From assembly GCA_003599475.1 (NCBI GenBank), contig QZKK01000258.1, forward strand, positions 1 through 15,816: DNA of 15,816 nt, in the 5' to 3' direction. A program made the position numbers and the translations under genes. Of the stretch, positions 8,574-15,107 are shown in pieces (position 1 is the stretch's first letter; every line of letters starts with the position of its first letter). The stretch is from Desulfobacteraceae bacterium. Lineage in GTDB: Bacteria > Desulfobacterota > Desulfobacteria > Desulfobacterales > SURF-15. The notes beneath the pieces are model-generated. The model made no database searches, was not told the origin of the DNA, and saw only the letters and a program-made list of their open reading frames with translations.

Positions 8574-8634
8574 AGTTTCATGCTTTGATCAAATTGGCCG
8601 TTTCGGCGGCCAGCGGCCGGGCTTATGTGAAACT
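8574..8634. repeat. GATCAAATT/CCGTTTC palindromic element, copy B
   Basis: Has inverted ends AGTTTCA (8574) and TGAAACT (to 8634) and a GC-rich core GGCCGTTTCGGCGGCC. The core matches copy C at 14203-14240 closely (GATCA, ATT, GCCGTTTC, GCGGCCGGG), so the family is dispersed. Confidence 0.7.
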
Positions 8635-8694
8635 ACATGAACATCCAACATCCAATATCGAATAAAGAGGCGGAAGTCAGATGTCAAAACCGTA

Positions 8695-8726
8695 GGATGG
8701 TGGCAGCGGAGCGGAAGCCACGATCC
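8695..8726. repeat. Hairpin resembling the GTAGG...GCGAAGCG dispersed repeat
   Basis: GGATGGTGGC (8695-8704) and GCCACGATCC (8717-8726) pair at 9 of 10 positions around a 12-nt purine-rich loop (AGCGGAGCGGAA). The preceding CCGTAG and the loop resemble a degenerate copy of the common palindromic intergenic repeat CGTAGG-TGGG-AGCGAAGCG. Just upstream, ACATCCA units (about 8641-8655) are a remnant of another simple repeat. The remainder of 8373-8787 shows no gene that I can support. Confidence 0.55.
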
Positions 8727-8787
8727 GATCCGACCTGACTGCTTCGGCGGCATGCGGCTGAGACCGATTGAAGGAGCAAGCATTCTG

Positions 8788-9609
8788 ATGATTCATCGAT
8801 GGCGATTGATCCTGCACCTGAGCATGGCGGCCCTTCTCCTGTTTTTCTGGGGGCGTGCGGAAGCGGCCTGCAGAAACCCGAACCTGGTCCAGAACCGGAA
8901 CCCCTTTTTCCTCCCGGCCGCCGCCACCGGATTCATCGAGATCAAATGGTTCGGCCACTCTTTTTTTCAGATCACCTCGGGCAGCGGAATCAAAATCGCA
9001 ACCGATCCGTTCGGCCCGATGGGTTTTCCCATGCCGGAGATCCATCCAAACATCGTAACGGTCGGAAGGGAACACGGAAACCACAACAATGTCGGCCTGG
9101 CCAAGGGAAGCCCCATCGTACTGCGCGGGTTGAAGGAAGGTTCAATTGAATGGAACGACATCCATGCGACCTTCGGCGATGTCCTGATCTACAATGTCCC
9201 CATCCACCAGAGAGGGTTTCTCGATTATCAAATCAGCCTGAAGGGGGCCGCCTTCGTCATGGAGATGGACGGGGTATGCATCCTGCACGCGGGAGATGTC
9301 AGCGAACCGTTCAATGAGGATCAGCTTCAGTTTGTCGGGCATATCGATGTGCTGCTGGTTCCCATCGGGGGAAGATACACCGCAGGACCGGAAGAGGCCG
9401 AGACCATCATCCGCCAACTGAGGCCCAAGATCGTCGTCCCCATGCATTACTTCGAAAATTCGGATGCCTTGAAACGGCTTCTGGACGGTCCTTACCGGGC
9501 GCATTTCCTCGAAACCAATCGCTTCGTCGTAAGCAAAGACACGCTTCCGGCTGCAACCGAAATCTACATCCCAAAGGTCATCTGGCACCGCCCGGAAGGG
9601 GATATGTAG
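8788..9609 (+). CDS. Exported metallo-beta-lactamase-fold protein
   Basis: 273 residues from ATG 8788 (AAGGAG at 8771-8776); an in-frame ATG at 8752 would place 12 residues before the signal peptide and has no clear ribosome site. Residues 1-27 form a signal peptide (positive start, LLLFFW core, AEA cleavage site), so the product is periplasmic. The body is a UlaG-like MBL fold: IKWFGHSFF near 52-60, then ILHAGDV (H167, D170) and VPMHY (H220), which supply late metal ligands. The first motif, normally HxHxDH, reads R-E-H-G-N-H (94-99), so the first histidine and the aspartate are replaced; metal binding may be single-site or altered. The substrate is unknown. It is convergent with the glycogen synthase gene, the two being separated by an inverted repeat. 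Confidence 0.85.
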   Translation: MIHRWRLILHLSMAALLLFFWGRAEAACRNPNLVQNRNPFFLPAAATGFIEIKWFGHSFFQITSGSGIKIATDPFGPMGFPMPEIHPNIVTVGREHGNHNNVGLAKGSPIVLRGLKEGSIEWNDIHATFGDVLIYNVPIHQRGFLDYQISLKGAAFVMEMDGVCILHAGDVSEPFNEDQLQFVGHIDVLLVPIGGRYTAGPEEAETIIRQLRPKIVVPMHYFENSDALKRLLDGPYRAHFLETNRFVVSKDTLPAATEIYIPKVIWHRPEGDM

Positions 9610-9627
9610 CGAAACCGATGATTCTGG

Positions 9628-9709
9628 ATCCACCAAGGGCACCAAGGGACAAGTGAAGGCAAACCCCTCATGAACTGTTTTTTCGTGCCCCTTCGTGCTC
9701 TTTGTGGAT
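9628..9709. repeat. CACGAAG-type inverted repeat, copy 2 (overlaps glycogen synthase end)
   Basis: The left arm ATCCACCAAGGGCACC... (9628-9653) pairs with the right arm ending TTTGTGGAT (to 9709) at about 21 of 26 positions. It lies between two convergent genes and could serve as a two-way terminator hairpin. The right arm is inside the coding sequence of the minus-strand gene. Confidence 0.75.
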
Positions 9710-10933
9710 GGCGTACGTTCGGATCAGCCGCTCGTAGAAGTCGAGGGTCTTGCGGGCGATCGCCTTCCAGCTGAAACGCTCCTCTATCCGCAGGCGCGCA
9801 TCTCTACTCATGATTTCCATGCGTTTCGGATCGCTGAGGAGTCCGTCGATCGCCCCGGCCAGATCCCGCGCAAAACCGGCAGGATCCGCGGGTTCGGGGT
9901 CCGATTCGCTCTTGGGTCTGAACCGAACCAGCCTTCCGGTTTTCCCGTCTTCTACAGCCTCCGGTATCCCGCCGACTGCCGAAGCGACAACAGGCGTTCC
10001 GCATGCCATGGCCTCCAGATTGATGAGACCGAAAGGCTCGTAGATGGATGGGCAGACAAAAACGGATGCATGGCTGTAAACGCTAATGAGATCTTCCCGT
10101 GGAACCGTCTCGGATACCCATATCACCGGGTTTGCGGCGTTCGCCCGAACCTCTTCGATTTTTTGGGAGACCTCGCGCAGGTATTGTTCCGTGTCCGGAG
10201 AACTGACGCAAAGAACCGCCTGCACCCCCGACTTCAAATACCGGATCGCCTCGAGGAAATGAAGGATCCCTTTCTGTCGGGTGATCCGCGAGACCATCAG
10301 AACGTAAGGTCTCGCCGGATCGATCCCGTATCGTGCAATCGCCCGGGGATCGGACTTGGGGAGATATTCATGATCGTCGATTCCGTTATGGATGACCTCG
10401 ACCTTCTCCCCGGGTACGCCGTAAAGCCGCTTGACATCCTGCTTCATGGACTTAGAAACTGCGATCACCCCGTCTGCGTTTTGGTAGGCCGTCTTCTCCA
10501 GCCAGGTGGAAGCATGATATCCGGTTCCCAGTTGCTCTTCCTTCCATGGCCTGTGAGGCTCCAGGGAATGGGTGGTGAGCACCAGGGGAGCGCGAAGCAT
10601 CTGCTTGAGCAGGCAGCCGGCCAAATGGGTGTACCAGGTATGGCAATGGATGATTTCTGCCTGGCCGACTTTCCCGACCATGGCAACATCGTGAAGAAGG
10701 GTATCCATCAGATTTCTGTGGCGTTCATCCCGAACCGGAAGCGTGACACGGGGCTGCAGTCCGATGATGGAGCTGTTTCTTGCAACCTTCTGCTGGTCTC
10801 CGAAACAATAGACTTCGATTTCATGGCTTCCTCCGTCGGCACGGGACAGTTCCCGTATCAGATAATCCACGTGCACGCCTGCCCCTCCGTAAACATAAGG
10901 CGGACATTCCTTCGTCAGAATTGCGATTTTCAA
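9668..10933 (-). CDS. glgA: GT4 glycogen/maltoside synthase, actinobacterial GlgA type
   Basis: 421 residues, TTG start at 10933 with AAGGGGG six bases upstream. The N-terminus KECPPYVYGGAGVH (8-21) is the sugar-donor loop typical of the GT4 glycogen synthase group found in actinobacteria (TIGR02149-like; that clade includes GlgM, which makes maltose-1-phosphate from ADP-glucose). The catalytic E-x7-E motif EPFGLINLE is at 299-307, followed by ACGTPVVASAVGGIPE. It therefore probably transfers glucose from a nucleotide sugar to an alpha-glucan or glucose-1-phosphate in the cytoplasm; the donor and acceptor cannot be fixed from sequence. The last ten or so residues before the stop (IHKEHEGARK...) are encoded by an intergenic repeat arm. 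It stands alone on the minus strand, divergent from dksA. Confidence 0.9.
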   Translation of the reverse strand: MKIAILTKECPPYVYGGAGVHVDYLIRELSRADGGSHEIEVYCFGDQQKVARNSSIIGLQPRVTLPVRDERHRNLMDTLLHDVAMVGKVGQAEIIHCHTWYTHLAGCLLKQMLRAPLVLTTHSLEPHRPWKEEQLGTGYHASTWLEKTAYQNADGVIAVSKSMKQDVKRLYGVPGEKVEVIHNGIDDHEYLPKSDPRAIARYGIDPARPYVLMVSRITRQKGILHFLEAIRYLKSGVQAVLCVSSPDTEQYLREVSQKIEEVRANAANPVIWVSETVPREDLISVYSHASVFVCPSIYEPFGLINLEAMACGTPVVASAVGGIPEAVEDGKTGRLVRFRPKSESDPEPADPAGFARDLAGAIDGLLSDPKRMEIMSRDARLRIEERFSWKAIARKTLDFYERLIRTYAIHKEHEGARKNSS

Positions 10934-11109
10934 CGAATACCCCCTTCTTGACCATTTTGATGGCGATTCGTTTATTTCCAGTAAAGATATTTGCAGTCTA
11001 CAATATGGGGCAAAAAAGGAAAAGAGCGCTGGATCGACCGCATTTTTAAGATATTTCTTAAGAAAATTCAGATTTTTCCCGATTCCATCCTGTCCGTAAT
11101 TCGAATAGA

Positions 11110-11115
11110 TATAAT
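11110..11115 (+). promoter_or_regulatory. Candidate -10 element upstream of dksA
   Basis: A perfect TATAAT, the best sigma-70 -10 match in the AT-rich interval between glgA and dksA. No convincing -35 hexamer is found at 16-18 nt, so it may be activator-dependent. Transcription from here would give a leader of about 120 nt. An AT-rich palindrome, TTTCTTAAGAAA, lies about 50 bp further upstream. Confidence 0.35.
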
Positions 11116-11241
11116 TCCGGCTTCACTCTGATCCTACAGTTCGACGCGACCTGTACGACTGCAGTGACAGCGAAGAAACCGGACCTTAATGACGCGAATG
11201 TTGTTCCGACCCGTATTTGGATTCATAGAAAGGAAGCTGTC

Positions 11242-11601
11242 ATGAAAGAAAAAGAGATTGCGTATTTCAAGGGTGTTTTGAATGATTGGCTGAAGCAACT
11301 CATGCATACTGCAAACAGCGCCTTGACCGACCTGATTCAGGCTTCCGATTTGTCCCCGGAGCTTATCGACCGGGCAGATGCCGAAATGAGCAGGGAATTC
11401 AGGCTTCGGATCAGAGAACGCCAGAATCGTCTGACGCGAAAAATCATGATCGCCTTGGATAACATCGAAAACGGCAGCTTCGGAGTCTGCGAGGAATGCG
11501 GCGAGGACATTCCGATCAATCGACTGAAGGTCAGGCCGATTACAACATATTGTGTAGAGTGCAAAAACAAGATCGAAGCTGCCGAACGACTGGCAAGCTG
11601 A
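11242..11601 (+). CDS. dksA: DksA/TraR-family RNA polymerase-binding protein
   Basis: 119 residues from ATG 11242, with AAAGGA a few bases upstream; an in-frame GTG at 11164 would add 26 residues not typical of the family. A helical coiled-coil (about 5-75) is followed by a C4 zinc finger with cysteines 83, 86, 104 and 107 (CEEC...CVEC). DksA inserts its coiled-coil into the secondary channel of RNA polymerase and, with ppGpp, resets promoter activity during the stringent response. At the coiled-coil tip, where the E. coli protein has DxxDxA, this one has E40-L-I-D43-R-A45: one acid is conservatively replaced. The genome may hold other paralogues, so the symbol denotes family. A strong hairpin follows the stop. 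Confidence 0.88.
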   Translation: MKEKEIAYFKGVLNDWLKQLMHTANSALTDLIQASDLSPELIDRADAEMSREFRLRIRERQNRLTRKIMIALDNIENGSFGVCEECGEDIPINRLKVRPITTYCVECKNKIEAAERLAS

Positions 11602-11624
11602 ATCGAAGGTCAATCGTTTACTCT

Positions 11625-11660
11625 CCCAGGCCCCCGATACCGTGCCCGCGGGGGCCCGGG
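11625..11660. terminator. Strong hairpin between convergent dksA and cupin genes
   Basis: CCCAGGCCCCC (11625-11635) and GGGGGCCCGGG (11650-11660) pair in 10 of 11 positions around a 14-nt loop. It sits midway between two convergent genes (stops at 11601 and 11672), which suits a bidirectional terminator. A clear T-run is missing on either side, so termination efficiency is uncertain. Confidence 0.55.
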
Positions 11661-11671
11661 AAGATTATCCT

Positions 11672-12031
11672 TCAGTCCTCCATCTGCGTGGTCTTGCTTT
11701 CCGATTTCGTGATGTAGATATGGGAGAACTCCGAATCTTCGGTTGCCCCGTGCCAGTGCTTTTCACCTTTCGGGAATAAGATGACATCCCCGGTGGAGAC
11801 GACGCGCTGTTCCTTTTCCGTCGCTACGATGCCTTTTCCTGCCGTTACAATCAGAATCTGATCGCTTTGGTGAACGTGGAACTTGTTCCTGACGCCCCTG
11901 CCGAAGTTGATCACGCTCATGTTGAAGTCTCCGCCTTCCGGGATCAACTGCTGCGCGGTAACCTCGTTGCCTGTAAAGAGAGAGCTTAACCGCGGGGTCT
12001 TCGGGATATCTTTGATACGGACGATATGCAT
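11672..12031 (-). CDS. Small single-domain cupin protein
   Basis: 119 residues. I start it at the ATG at 12031 because AAAGGAGG lies just upstream of it; the ATG at 12046 precedes that ribosome site and would put the site inside the gene. It is a compact cupin: motif 1 is GVRNKFHVHQSDQILIVTAG (H52, H54, with Q where the metal-binding glutamate is usual) and motif 2 is GDVILFPKGEKHWHGA (H92/H94). The conserved histidines favour metal binding. Such stand-alone cupins include sugar or keto-acid enzymes and sensors; no specific reaction can be assigned. It is transcribed away from the NTP-transferase unit, sharing a divergent intergenic region that contains the promoter at 12057. Confidence 0.85.
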   Translation of the reverse strand: MHIVRIKDIPKTPRLSSLFTGNEVTAQQLIPEGGDFNMSVINFGRGVRNKFHVHQSDQILIVTAGKGIVATEKEQRVVSTGDVILFPKGEKHWHGATEDSEFSHIYITKSESKTTQMED

Positions 12032-12056
12032 GATGCCTCCTTTCATGGAACGCCGT

Positions 12057-12085
12057 TTGACAATTTCTCCTCTCTTACTTATATC
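12057..12085 (+). promoter_or_regulatory. Sigma-70-like promoter for the NTP transferase unit
   Basis: TTGACA (12057-12062), 17 nt spacer, TATATC (12080-12085). The -35 is perfect and the -10 matches the first four bases. It points towards the gene at 12276 and predicts a leader of about 185 nt. Confidence 0.55.
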
Positions 12086-12089
12086 GTTT

Positions 12090-12180
12090 ACGGCAGTCGC
12101 ATTTCAAGTGTGCGCCCTTCGACTCGGCAATTTTCGGTATCCTCTGATCGAAGGGACCGGAATTTGAGTCGGTCTGCCGT
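12090..12180 (+). ncRNA. Candidate structured leader RNA (four-helix junction)
   Basis: Beginning a few bases after the predicted promoter, ACGGCAG (12090-12096) and CTGCCGT (12174-12180) can close a 7-bp stem. Inside lie three side-by-side hairpins: CGCA/TGCG (about 12098-12114), CCCTTCGA/TCGAAGGG (12115-12155) and GACCG/CGGTC (12155-12174 region). They form a plausible four-way junction of about 91 nt, ending some 95 nt before the start codon. It fits no riboswitch class I can name. Individual stems of this size arise by chance, so this is a hypothesis needing covariation support. Confidence 0.3.
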
Positions 12181-12275
12181 CTAAAGCGCATGAGCGTGTT
12201 GAATCCGGTTATCCGTTGGGATTTGTACGATTTCATTTTCACGGCGGTTTGCCGTTTTTGATGGGGAGGACAGGA

Positions 12276-13427
12276 GTGCAGAACTTATCCAAGATGAAAA
12301 AGGATGCCTACTCGGCTGTGATTCCGGCTGCGGGATTCGGCTCCCGCATGGGGCATTTGAAGCCTCTGCTGCCGCTCGACGGCAGGACGGCGGTGGAGCG
12401 ACTCATTTCGATTTTCAGGGAAAACGGTATCGAAGACATCTATGTCGTAGTAGGCCACAGGCAGTCTGAAATCATCCGTATCCTCGAATCCGCCGGAGTC
12501 CAAATCGTCGAGAATCCATGGTTTCAGGAAGGCATGTTCAGCTCGATTGTCCAAGGCGTCCGCCGCATGGCTTCGGACACGGATGCTTTCTTTATCCTGC
12601 CGGCGGACATTCCGCTGGTCCGTCCGGTGACCATCCGGCTGCTGCTGTCCGAAAACAAGAAGAATCCGGGCAAAATCGTGCACCCCTGTTTCCAGGGCAA
12701 GCGGGGACATCCACCCCTGATCCCCGGAGAGTTGATGGATCCCATTCTCAAGGATCGATCCGAAGGGGGCCTCAGAAGCTTTCTAGAAGAGCACCGGCAT
12801 CTGGCTGTCGATCTTGAAGTGCCGGACCGGAATATCCTCTTCGATCTTGACGATCCGGAAGACTACAGAGAGGCTTTATCCCGGCTGCCTTCCTATGATG
12901 TGCCTACTCCTGAGGAGTGCGAGGTTCTGCTGACCCGCATGCATCCGGCTTCGGATCTTGTGGTCCGGCACTCCCGAAGAGTGTCCAAGGTGGCCGAAGT
13001 CATTGGAAACGCGCTGATTCAGTCAGGAGTCGCTCTCGATCCGGCTCTGATCCGTGCTGCCGCCCTTCTGCACGACATCGCGAAAGGAGAAAGAAATCAC
13101 GCGGAGAAAGGGGCCGCCCTGCTGCGGCGGATGCAATTTCACAGGGTGGCCGATATCGTTGCCCGCCATACGGAGTTGCCGCAACCGGAAGATGGGGAAA
13201 TCCGGGAGGCGGAACTGCTCTACCTGGCCGATAAATTCGTAGCAGAGGAACGGGTGGTCTCTTTGGAAGAGCGTTTCCGGCAGTCAAAAGATCGAGTGCC
13301 GACAAATCCGGTTGCACGCGAAAATATCCGGCGACGATGCGAAGCCGCGGCATCGGTGAAACGACGCATAGAAAAGCGGCTCTTGCTTTCACTGGATGAG
13401 CTCCTGCTTCCGCAGAGGGAAAAGTGA
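12276..13427 (+). CDS. MobA-like NTP transferase fused to HD domain (DVU_1551-type)
   Basis: 383 residues from GTG 12276, which has GGAGGA five bases upstream; in-frame TTG 12216, ATG 12261 and ATG 12294 lack comparable ribosome sites. The N-terminal half is a nucleotidyltransferase: AAGFGSRMGHLKPLL (18-32) is the nucleotide-binding loop and LPADIPLVRP (about 108-117) carries the metal aspartate, similar to MocA-type molybdenum-cofactor cytidylyl/guanylyltransferases. The C-terminal half is an HD-type phosphohydrolase, with H232, the HD pair at 266-267 (LLHDIAK), H275 and H298. This fusion resembles the family named after Desulfovibrio DVU_1551, associated with molybdenum hydroxylases. The nucleotide and acceptor are not certain. 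It overlaps the phosphatase gene that follows by 4 bases (GTGA). Confidence 0.87.
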   Translation: MQNLSKMKKDAYSAVIPAAGFGSRMGHLKPLLPLDGRTAVERLISIFRENGIEDIYVVVGHRQSEIIRILESAGVQIVENPWFQEGMFSSIVQGVRRMASDTDAFFILPADIPLVRPVTIRLLLSENKKNPGKIVHPCFQGKRGHPPLIPGELMDPILKDRSEGGLRSFLEEHRHLAVDLEVPDRNILFDLDDPEDYREALSRLPSYDVPTPEECEVLLTRMHPASDLVVRHSRRVSKVAEVIGNALIQSGVALDPALIRAAALLHDIAKGERNHAEKGAALLRRMQFHRVADIVARHTELPQPEDGEIREAELLYLADKFVAEERVVSLEERFRQSKDRVPTNPVARENIRRRCEAAASVKRRIEKRLLLSLDELLLPQREK

Positions 13428-14074
13428 AAATGAGCTCGAATGCTTTTCTACACAGAAGTCATCCCAGGGTTTTTCTTCTTCGCCATTGCCGGACCGAATG
13501 GGACGGACAGAACCGATACGTCGGCCAATCCGATGTGCCGCTTAGCGATAGAGGTCGGGAGGAGGCCGAAGCGCTGCGTCATTGGTTTTCTGCGATTCCG
13601 ATTTCCCGAGGCATTGCCAGCGATCTGATGCGATCGCATGAAACGGCCCTTGCGGTCACACGGGCAAGGCCGTTCCGTGTGGAGATTTTCAGGGAGCTTC
13701 GGGAAATCGGCCTTGGAGAGTGGGAAGGCAGGACCTTTGAAGAGATCGAATCGATCGATCCGGATCGATTCAAAGCACGCAGCGAAGATTTCATCCGGCA
13801 TCGACCGCCCGGAGGAGAAAATTTTGATGACCTTCAGAATCGGGTGGTTCCTTTCTTCGAGCGGCTTGTCGATGAAATTCAGGGAAATATACTCATCGTA
13901 GCCCATGCATGGGTAAATCGAGTGCTCCTTTGCCGTCTGCTCGGTATGCCGCTTGCAGGACTTGCCTCCATCGGGCAGGATTACGGAGCGATCAACATCA
14001 TTTCCCTGCAGGGGGGAAGATGTCTCATAGAGACGATCAATTTGTCTCTAGAGCTCTGCCGGCAGCCGCGTTGA
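13424..14074 (+). CDS. Histidine phosphatase-family protein
   Basis: 216 residues, starting at GTG 13424 overlapping the upstream stop, with GAGG five bases before it (ATG 13430 is an alternative). The phosphoglycerate-mutase-like fold is visible: VFLLRHCRTEWD (R20, H21) is the phosphohistidine loop, usually RHG but RHC here; SDLMRSHETA (R70) follows, then REIGLGEWEG with the acid residue, and the second histidine in VAHAW (H161), usually HG. All catalytic residues are present although both flanking glycines have changed. Relatives include alpha-ribazole phosphatase (CobC) and phosphoglycerate mutase. Coupling to the NTP transferase suggests a role on a nucleotide or cofactor intermediate made by that enzyme, but this is inference. 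Confidence 0.87.
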   Translation: MKMSSNAFLHRSHPRVFLLRHCRTEWDGQNRYVGQSDVPLSDRGREEAEALRHWFSAIPISRGIASDLMRSHETALAVTRARPFRVEIFRELREIGLGEWEGRTFEEIESIDPDRFKARSEDFIRHRPPGGENFDDLQNRVVPFFERLVDEIQGNILIVAHAWVNRVLLCRLLGMPLAGLASIGQDYGAINIISLQGGRCLIETINLSLELCRQPR

Positions 14075-14100
14075 ATTCGCTGCTGCACCATGATAAGCGC

Positions 14101-14180
14101 TTTGCCACGAAGACGCAAAGACACTAAGGAATACCAATAAAACGGAATTTTTTCTTCGTCCCTTGGTGCCTCTGTGGCAA
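14101..14180. repeat. CACGAAG-type inverted repeat, copy 3
   Basis: The left arm begins TTTGCCACGAAGACGCAAAG (14101) and the right arm ends TGCCTCTGTGGCAAA. The arms pair at about 21 of 30 positions, with the outer TTTGCCAC/GTGGCAAA perfect. It lies just downstream of the phosphatase gene, the same position relative to a gene end as the other two copies. Confidence 0.75.
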
Positions 14181-14201
14181 AATTTATTCAAGTTACTTTT
14201 T

Positions 14202-14240
14202 CGATCATATTCGCCGTTTCCGCGGTCGGCGGCCGGGATT
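14202..14240. repeat. GATCAAATT/CCGTTTC palindromic element, copy C
   Basis: Shares GATCA, ATT, GCCGTTTC, GCGG and GCGGCCGGG with copy B at 8587-8622, about 85% over 35 bases by eye. The ends are degenerate. The rest of 14075-14380 holds only the neighbouring repeat and the possible promoter at 14295. Confidence 0.65.
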
Positions 14241-14294
14241 AAAGGGAACAGGCGTCCGTCCTGGTGGTAATTCGGAATAACTGTCAATTGTGAA

Positions 14295-14323
14295 TTGCAT
14301 TTCTAAACCCGTCTTGCTAATAA
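14295..14323 (+). promoter_or_regulatory. Weak candidate promoter for the nitroreductase gene
   Basis: TTGCAT, exactly 17 nt, then TAATAA preceded by TGC (extended -10-like). It is a partial match to sigma-70 and lies about 58 bp before the TTG start. Confidence 0.3.
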
Positions 14324-14380
14324 GGATTCGACGGCATTTCATTTCAAGTCGATCCTGCACCGGAAGGAAAGGAGATTGCT

Positions 14381-14956
14381 TTGATTAAAAATCTTGTTCT
14401 TGAAAACAGAAGCTACCGCAGGTACGAGGAAAATTTTCCCGTAAGTATGGAGACATTGAGAGAACTTGTGGATTTAGGCCGAATTTCCTCTTCCGGGGCA
14501 AACAAACAGCCCTTGAAGTACGTTCTTTCGTGCAGGTCTGAAACCAACGACCGGATCTTCGATCAACTCTCCTGGGCGGGTGCGCTGAAAGATTGGCCGG
14601 GCCCTGAAAAGGGGGAAAGGCCTGCTGCATATATTGTCATCCTGGGGGATAGTGCTATCGGAAAAGCGGGCATCGATCACGGCATTGCGGCCACCAATAT
14701 CCTGCTCGGTGCAGTAGAAAAGGGATTGGGGGGCTGCATGCTGGGAACCATCAAACGGGATTCCCTGCGCGAGCACCTCGGTATCGATGAGCGGTTTGAA
14801 ATCCTGCTGGTTCTGGCCATCGGAAAACCGAAGGAAGTCGTTCAACTGGAAACGGCCGAAAATGGCGCCGCCACCACTTACTACCGGGATCCGAAACAGA
14901 TCCATCACGTGCCCAAAAGAAAGCTTGAAGATGTTATCATCTGCCAATTCGCATGA
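14381..14956 (+). CDS. Nitroreductase-family flavoprotein
   Basis: 191 residues, TTG start at 14381 with AAGGAAAGGAG ending six bases upstream. The N-terminal ENRSYRRYEE is the FMN-phosphate-binding start of nitroreductase-fold proteins, followed by GANKQPLKYVL (about 39-49), IDHGIAATNILLGAVEKGLGGCMLG (the dimer-core helix and flavin contact, about 103-125) and LVLAIGKPKE near 145-155. It probably binds FMN and uses NAD(P)H or a low-potential donor in the cytoplasm; the physiological substrate is unknown, as for most of this family. It is a stand-alone gene, followed after 151 bp by the DsbA-family selenoprotein candidate on the same strand. Both being redox proteins may be significant, but a shared transcript is not shown. 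Confidence 0.88.
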   Translation: MIKNLVLENRSYRRYEENFPVSMETLRELVDLGRISSSGANKQPLKYVLSCRSETNDRIFDQLSWAGALKDWPGPEKGERPAAYIVILGDSAIGKAGIDHGIAATNILLGAVEKGLGGCMLGTIKRDSLREHLGIDERFEILLVLAIGKPKEVVQLETAENGAATTYYRDPKQIHHVPKRKLEDVIICQFA

Positions 14957-14973
14957 AGCATCAAGCCTTCTTG

Positions 14974-14997
14974 GATTGCGATGCAGAGGATGCAATC
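14974..14997 (+). terminator. Weak hairpin after the nitroreductase gene
   Basis: GATTGC (14974-14979) and GCAATC (14992-14997) pair, with loop bases that can extend the pairing, starting 17 nt after the stop. It is followed by ATTTCC rather than a clean T-run, so this is only a possible terminator. Confidence 0.25.
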
Positions 14998-15107
14998 ATT
15001 TCCGCCAAGCGTTCAGTGGTAAACAGACTCAAGGTTCAGAGCTGCGGTTGAATCTTATAACGCTGAACCCGTAAACGGCTACAAATTCTGAAAATAGGAG
15101 CAGTAAA

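Noticed and set aside
9695..10951. Long plus-strand open frame opposite the glycogen synthase
   Set aside because: No domain recognised; the minus strand encodes a complete GT4 protein with intact motifs.
12090..12180. tRNA (including a tRNA-Sec, selC) in the cloverleaf-like leader
   Set aside because: Although the closing stem is 7 bp and TTCGACTC occurs, the sequence lacks a proper T arm in the right place, a D-arm consensus and a CCA-like end.
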